Positions 60,790 through 64,000 of a stretch of DNA of 64,000 nucleotides are shown here, in pieces. Under the pieces are notes generated by a model that saw only the letters and a list, made by a program, of their open reading frames with translations, was not told the origin of the DNA and did not search any database. The stretch is from positions 67,153-131,152 of the forward strand of contig NZ_AUCT01000022.1 of the NCBI RefSeq assembly GCF_000429905.1, written 5' to 3'. The DNA is from Desulfatibacillum aliphaticivorans DSM 15576. Lineage in GTDB: Bacteria > Desulfobacterota > Desulfobacteria > Desulfobacterales > Desulfatibacillaceae. The stretch's first letter is position 1; the number at the start of each line of letters is the position of its first letter. Both the position numbers and the translations under genes were made by a program.

Positions 60790-61770
60790 TTACATATATG
60801 TTAGTACTTGAGGATTCAAGCAGGTTGGAGGATTTCCGCCCTCCAGCATTGCCAACAGGTTCTTCGCGGCAAGTAAAGCCATATTGCTTCTCGCTGTGTC
60901 AGTAGCGGAGCCTGTGTGCGCCGCCAATACCACATTATCCAACTCGCGCAGCCCAGGCGTGAGCTTAGGCTCGAATTCATATACATCCAAACCAGCTCCT
61001 GCAATCTCGCCGGACTTAAGAGCTTCGACCAAAGCAGACTCATCCACAACCGGTCCTCTGGCCGTATTTATAAGATACGCCGTATTTTTCATCTTTTTAA
61101 AAGAGTCGGCATTGAACATATGCCTGGTTTCCGGCGTGAGCGGGGTATGGAGGCTAATGAAATCAGACTGCGTCAATAATTCATTCAGTTCAACTTTTTT
61201 GGCGTTTAAAGCCTTTTCAAAATCAGGCTTTTTGGTTCGGCTGAAATAAAACACCTTCATATTAAAACCTTTTGACATTTGAGCCATGGCGCGTCCAATG
61301 CGGCCGGCGCCCACAATGCCTAAGGTTTTTCCGGTTACCTCAGCCCCTATAAACTGCAACGGGCTCCACCCCTTCCAGGAGTCATTACGCACCAGTTTGT
61401 CTGAAGCCGGAATATGCCTGCAAACCGAGAACAATAATGCCCAGGCCATTTCAGCAGTGGCGATTGTCAGTACATCCGGAGTATTGGAAACAGGTACGCC
61501 GCGCCTCGTGGCTTCTTCCACGTCGATATTGTCAAATCCAACGGCGTAGTTAGCATAACCTTTCAGCTTTGGCGCAGCATTAAAAAATGTCCCGTCGATT
61601 CTTTCGGAAAGCAGGCCGATTACCCCGTCTGCATCCGCAATTGCCTCAAATAACTCATCCTGTGTCAAAGGCCGGTCGTGGGGATTTACCTGAACCTCGC
61701 ATGTCTGGCTTAGCAGTTCTATCCCCTCCTTTGGGATTGCCCTTGTGACGTAAACTTTATGCTTTTTCAT
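60790..61770 (-). CDS. D-2-hydroxyacid dehydrogenase (glyoxylate/hydroxypyruvate reductase type)
   Basis: 326 residues from the ATG at 61770 (AAGGAG upstream). Substrate domain with YANYAVGFDNIDVEEATRRGVPVSNTPDVLT, NAD(P)-binding GIVGAGRIGRAMA and catalytic Arg in NTARGPVVDESAL. The catalytic Glu is expected in EFEPKL, and the His is in LAAHTGSAT. Reduces a 2-oxoacid such as glyoxylate or hydroxypyruvate with NAD(P)H, or the reverse. It lies between the ABC operon and a surface-protein gene with no clear functional link. Confidence 0.9.
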   Translation of the reverse strand: MKKHKVYVTRAIPKEGIELLSQTCEVQVNPHDRPLTQDELFEAIADADGVIGLLSERIDGTFFNAAPKLKGYANYAVGFDNIDVEEATRRGVPVSNTPDVLTIATAEMAWALLFSVCRHIPASDKLVRNDSWKGWSPLQFIGAEVTGKTLGIVGAGRIGRAMAQMSKGFNMKVFYFSRTKKPDFEKALNAKKVELNELLTQSDFISLHTPLTPETRHMFNADSFKKMKNTAYLINTARGPVVDESALVEALKSGEIAGAGLDVYEFEPKLTPGLRELDNVVLAAHTGSATDTARSNMALLAAKNLLAMLEGGNPPTCLNPQVLTYM

Positions 61771-61803
61771 AGATGAACTCCTTAACCGGCGTGGAAGCAA
61801 AGG

Positions 61804-61832
61804 AGCCCCAGGCGGGGGGTCCGCCTGGGGCT
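61804..61832 (-). terminator. Strong hairpin downstream of the large surface-protein gene
   Basis: A perfect 12-bp stem AGCCCCAGGCGG / CCGCCTGGGGCT with a 5-base loop; on the minus strand it is followed only by CCTTTGCTT. A second 8-bp stem (GGGAAGCC / GGCTTCCC, 61864-61886) lies between it and the gene. Together they probably end the minus-strand transcript. Confidence 0.55.
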
Positions 61833-61903
61833 CGTTGAGTTAAAAGGGGTGAGGCAGGCCCCGGGGAAGCCCGTTAAAGGCTTCCCAAAGGCCTGTGTGT
61901 TTA

Positions 61904-64000
61904 TTATTCGTCGTCTTCCGGGGTGATGCCCTTGCCTTCGATCACGAACAGGTCGTCGAACGGAGCAAAGACAGAATCGCCGAACACGTCCAGCTGCAGC
62001 ACGTAAGGCCAGATCTCGTTGCCGATCACCGCCTGGTTCTGAGCAATGCCCTGGAAGTACCAGTCCGTGAACTGGTTCACGCCGTCCACAACTCCGCCCA
62101 CGCCGGGAGCTGCGCCAGGCTCTTCGGAGTTGAACAGCACCAGGCCCGGGATTCTTTCGTCCGGGTACAGGGCGTACACGTCGCGGCCCTGGAGGTTGGC
62201 GGACAGCCAGCCGTCGTCCAGGCCTCCGGCCTCGATGAACAAGGCGCCGGTGACGTCCACGTCAATGGGCAGCTCAAAGACGCCGATGGTGCCGTTGGTG
62301 GCCTGCAGGTAAGCCCAGGGAGCCGAGATCACCGTGGTGGTGTCCACATCCAGGTTCAGGATGGATCCGCTGGTGATGATCCGGACCGTTTCGCTTCCCC
62401 TCACATCGCCCACAAATGCGTTGCCGTACACGTTGTCCAGCGGCGTGGGATCGATGTTTTCCAGGTACACGTTCCCGTTGTTCGGGTTGGGCGCCAGGCC
62501 ATGGTCCGCCTTGACCACCACAAAGTCGATGTCCACCGGGTCGGGGTACGTGCCCAGGCCCTGCTGGATGAAGGTGATATTGCCGTCGCCCGTGGTCAGG
62601 CTGTTCACAACCACCCGGCTGTCGGCTTCGTTCCACAGGATGATGTCGCCGATCGTGGTGTCCGCCGTGATGAAGTCCGCCTCGGTTTCCAAGGGGGCGT
62701 TCATGCCGATGCCAAGGCCTGCGTTCAGGTCCATGGTCGTGGCCGTGATGTCGATGTCCAGGAGCGCATCCGGTTCCGCCTGCAGGTCGTCGATGAACCC
62801 GGCCGCCGTGATGCTCACCGTATCGCCCAGAGCCGTGATGCCGCCCGCGGCCGTTCCGATGAGGATGTCGCCGTTAGGCGTGGTGTTGGTGATGGTGATA
62901 TTACCGTCGCCCGTGGCTGCTCCGCCGGCCGTGGCCAGTTCCACAGTCAGGTCCGTGGTTCCGGTGTAGCCTTCTTTGGAGTACTGGTCAAAGTTGATGT
63001 CTCCGGAGCCCGTGGTCAGGGACGTGATGGTCACCATGGCCGGGGTGGACGCTTCGTTGTCCAGGTCAATGGCGCCCGTCACCGTGTCCGCCGCGATGGT
63101 GTTGGTAATCTCCATCTCGATGGCTTCGGTATTGCCGATGCCGTCCACCGCGTTCAGGTCCACGTTGGCTGCGAAGATGTCCGCATCCAGTTCGTCGGTC
63201 ACGTCGTTGATGGCGCCCGAGCCCGCCGCCGTGATGGTCACGTCGTTGCCGATGGCCGAGACCACGCCCAGGGTGATGTCGCCCTTGGTGTTGGTGATGG
63301 TGATGTCGCCGTTGTCGGTCCGGGCCAGGGTCACCAGCAAGTCGCCGGCGGCCGTGCTGTCGTAGTTGATGTCGCCCAAAGCCGTGGTCAGGCTGTTCAC
63401 CGTCACAAAGCCCGTAGCGCTGTTGTTCAGGTCAATGGCGCCCGTATCCGTGTCCGCGTCCACCGAGGTGGTCGTGGCCAGGTTGATGGCCGCAGTGGCG
63501 CCGATGCCCGTGTCCGCATCCAGGTCCACGGTCGGCGTGGTGATCAGGGCGGAGCCGGTTCCGTCAATGAAGCCGTCCGAGTCGATGGTCACCGAGGTCA
63601 GGCCGGTCACCACGTCCACCCAGATGTCGCCGTTCGCGCCGTTCTGCACATACACGTCGTCCTGGCTGGTCACCCGGGTCAGGATGATGCTGTCGGTCTC
63701 ATGGATGGTCACGTCGCCCACCGCCTGGATGTCCGCGGATTTCACCGTGGTGTCCACGTTGGCGTAGCCGGTGATGGCGCCACCCGCGTCGTTGTCAATG
63801 ATCAGGGCGGAACCCGCTGCGATATCCGTGGTGGAGTCGCCGTCGTTCTGGACGCTGCCGTTGGGCAGGTGCAGGCTGACGTTCGAGCCCGCATCGATCT
63901 CGTTCACAATGATGTCCCCGGCGTTCAGCAGGGTCACGTCCACGCTCTTGCCGGCGTCAATGTCCCGGAGGGTCACGCCGTCGAACTCTTCGATGACCAC
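61904..64000 (-). CDS. Large repetitive surface protein, C-terminal part (cut by window end)
   Basis: 698 residues visible; the true start lies beyond the window. The sequence is made of repeating beta-helix-like units, about 120-150 residues each, marked by NSLTTALGDINYD, GDITITNTKGDITLG and the like. It is rich in Asp, Thr, Ile and Gly, as in filamentous-haemagglutinin-type adhesins. The last 150 residues differ (NGTIGVFELPIDVDVTGALF, GIAQNQAVIGNEIWPYV) and end in acidic ITPEDDE. It is probably exported, perhaps by two-partner secretion. No partner is visible. Confidence 0.75.
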   Translation of the reverse strand: MVIEEFDGVTLRDIDAGKSVDVTLLNAGDIIVNEIDAGSNVSLHLPNGSVQNDGDSTTDIAAGSALIIDNDAGGAITGYANVDTTVKSADIQAVGDVTIHETDSIILTRVTSQDDVYVQNGANGDIWVDVVTGLTSVTIDSDGFIDGTGSALITTPTVDLDADTGIGATAAINLATTTSVDADTDTGAIDLNNSATGFVTVNSLTTALGDINYDSTAAGDLLVTLARTDNGDITITNTKGDITLGVVSAIGNDVTITAAGSGAINDVTDELDADIFAANVDLNAVDGIGNTEAIEMEITNTIAADTVTGAIDLDNEASTPAMVTITSLTTGSGDINFDQYSKEGYTGTTDLTVELATAGGAATGDGNITITNTTPNGDILIGTAAGGITALGDTVSITAAGFIDDLQAEPDALLDIDITATTMDLNAGLGIGMNAPLETEADFITADTTIGDIILWNEADSRVVVNSLTTGDGNITFIQQGLGTYPDPVDIDFVVVKADHGLAPNPNNGNVYLENIDPTPLDNVYGNAFVGDVRGSETVRIITSGSILNLDVDTTTVISAPWAYLQATNGTIGVFELPIDVDVTGALFIEAGGLDDGWLSANLQGRDVYALYPDERIPGLVLFNSEEPGAAPGVGGVVDGVNQFTDWYFQGIAQNQAVIGNEIWPYVLQLDVFGDSVFAPFDDLFVIEGKGITPEDDE

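Overview
The window looks like a chromosome segment of an anaerobic, sulfate-reducing or syntrophic bacterium of the Desulfobacterota. The case rests on an HdrA-MvhD-type electron-transfer protein next to a HoxEFU-like NADH module, a Tat-exported [NiFe] hydrogenase, many sigma-54 activators and PAS histidine kinases, and a NifX/MinD/NifU-type metal-cofactor cluster without nitrogenase. A genus such as Desulfatibacillum would fit, but that is a guess from gene content. I saw no rRNA, tRNA, CRISPR array or insertion sequence.

Layout. (1) 1-4903: two-component signalling run: a kinase cut by the window edge, three lone receivers, an SLC13-type permease, a 56-residue coupled ORF and a receiver-kinase hybrid. 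(2) 4895-5665: diguanylate cyclase on the minus strand. (3) 5956-7791: MarR regulator and Bcr/CflA-type MFS exporter behind a near-consensus sigma-70 promoter overlapped by TGCATATG repeats. (4) 7917-15129: a sigma-54 activator, paired candidate activator sites and a strong -24/-12 promoter in front of a cofactor-handling operon (three NifX-like proteins, a DUF5320-like protein, two ferredoxin-bearing MinD-type ATPases, a CGGC protein, a NifU-like scaffold), then a PAS kinase. (5) 15190-15508: a hairpin-rich segment ending in an intrinsic terminator, possibly an unrecognised RNA gene. (6) 15534-20987 minus: HoxE/HoxF/HoxU-like diaphorase subunits plus an HdrA-MvhD fusion, behind a -24/-12 promoter. 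The divergent gap to the next sigma-54 activator (21472-23181) holds a phased array of TGAAACA heptamers. (7) 23601-28098: sigma-54-type promoter, PstS-like protein, [NiFe] uptake hydrogenase, maturation protease and HypC. (8) 28237-35757: the most unusual block: an RND-superfamily membrane protein fused to a histidine kinase, a HoxBC/HupUV-like sensory hydrogenase, a second kinase whose output module is paralogous to the first, and a receiver that has lost its phosphoacceptor aspartate.

(9) 35835-56717 minus: six closely spaced genes, about 21 kb, for exported or surface proteins: a 4014-residue PKD/beta-propeller/LamG protein with a dockerin, an RHS protein, a DUF3592 membrane protein, a PD40 propeller, a FlgD-like protein and a cohesin-like protein. 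(10) 56901-60668 minus: an iron(III)-type ABC importer coupled to an exported ChrB-like protein. (11) 60790-61770 minus: a D-2-hydroxyacid dehydrogenase. (12) 61904-64000 minus: the C-terminal part of a large repetitive surface protein that runs off the window.

How it fits together (inference): the cell draws reducing power from H2 through the exported hydrogenase and the Hdr/Hox-like complex. Both sets sit behind sigma-54-type promoters beside an activator whose PAS domain carries three spaced cysteines. The neighbouring block 8 looks like an H2-sensing relay with one soluble and one membrane kinase.
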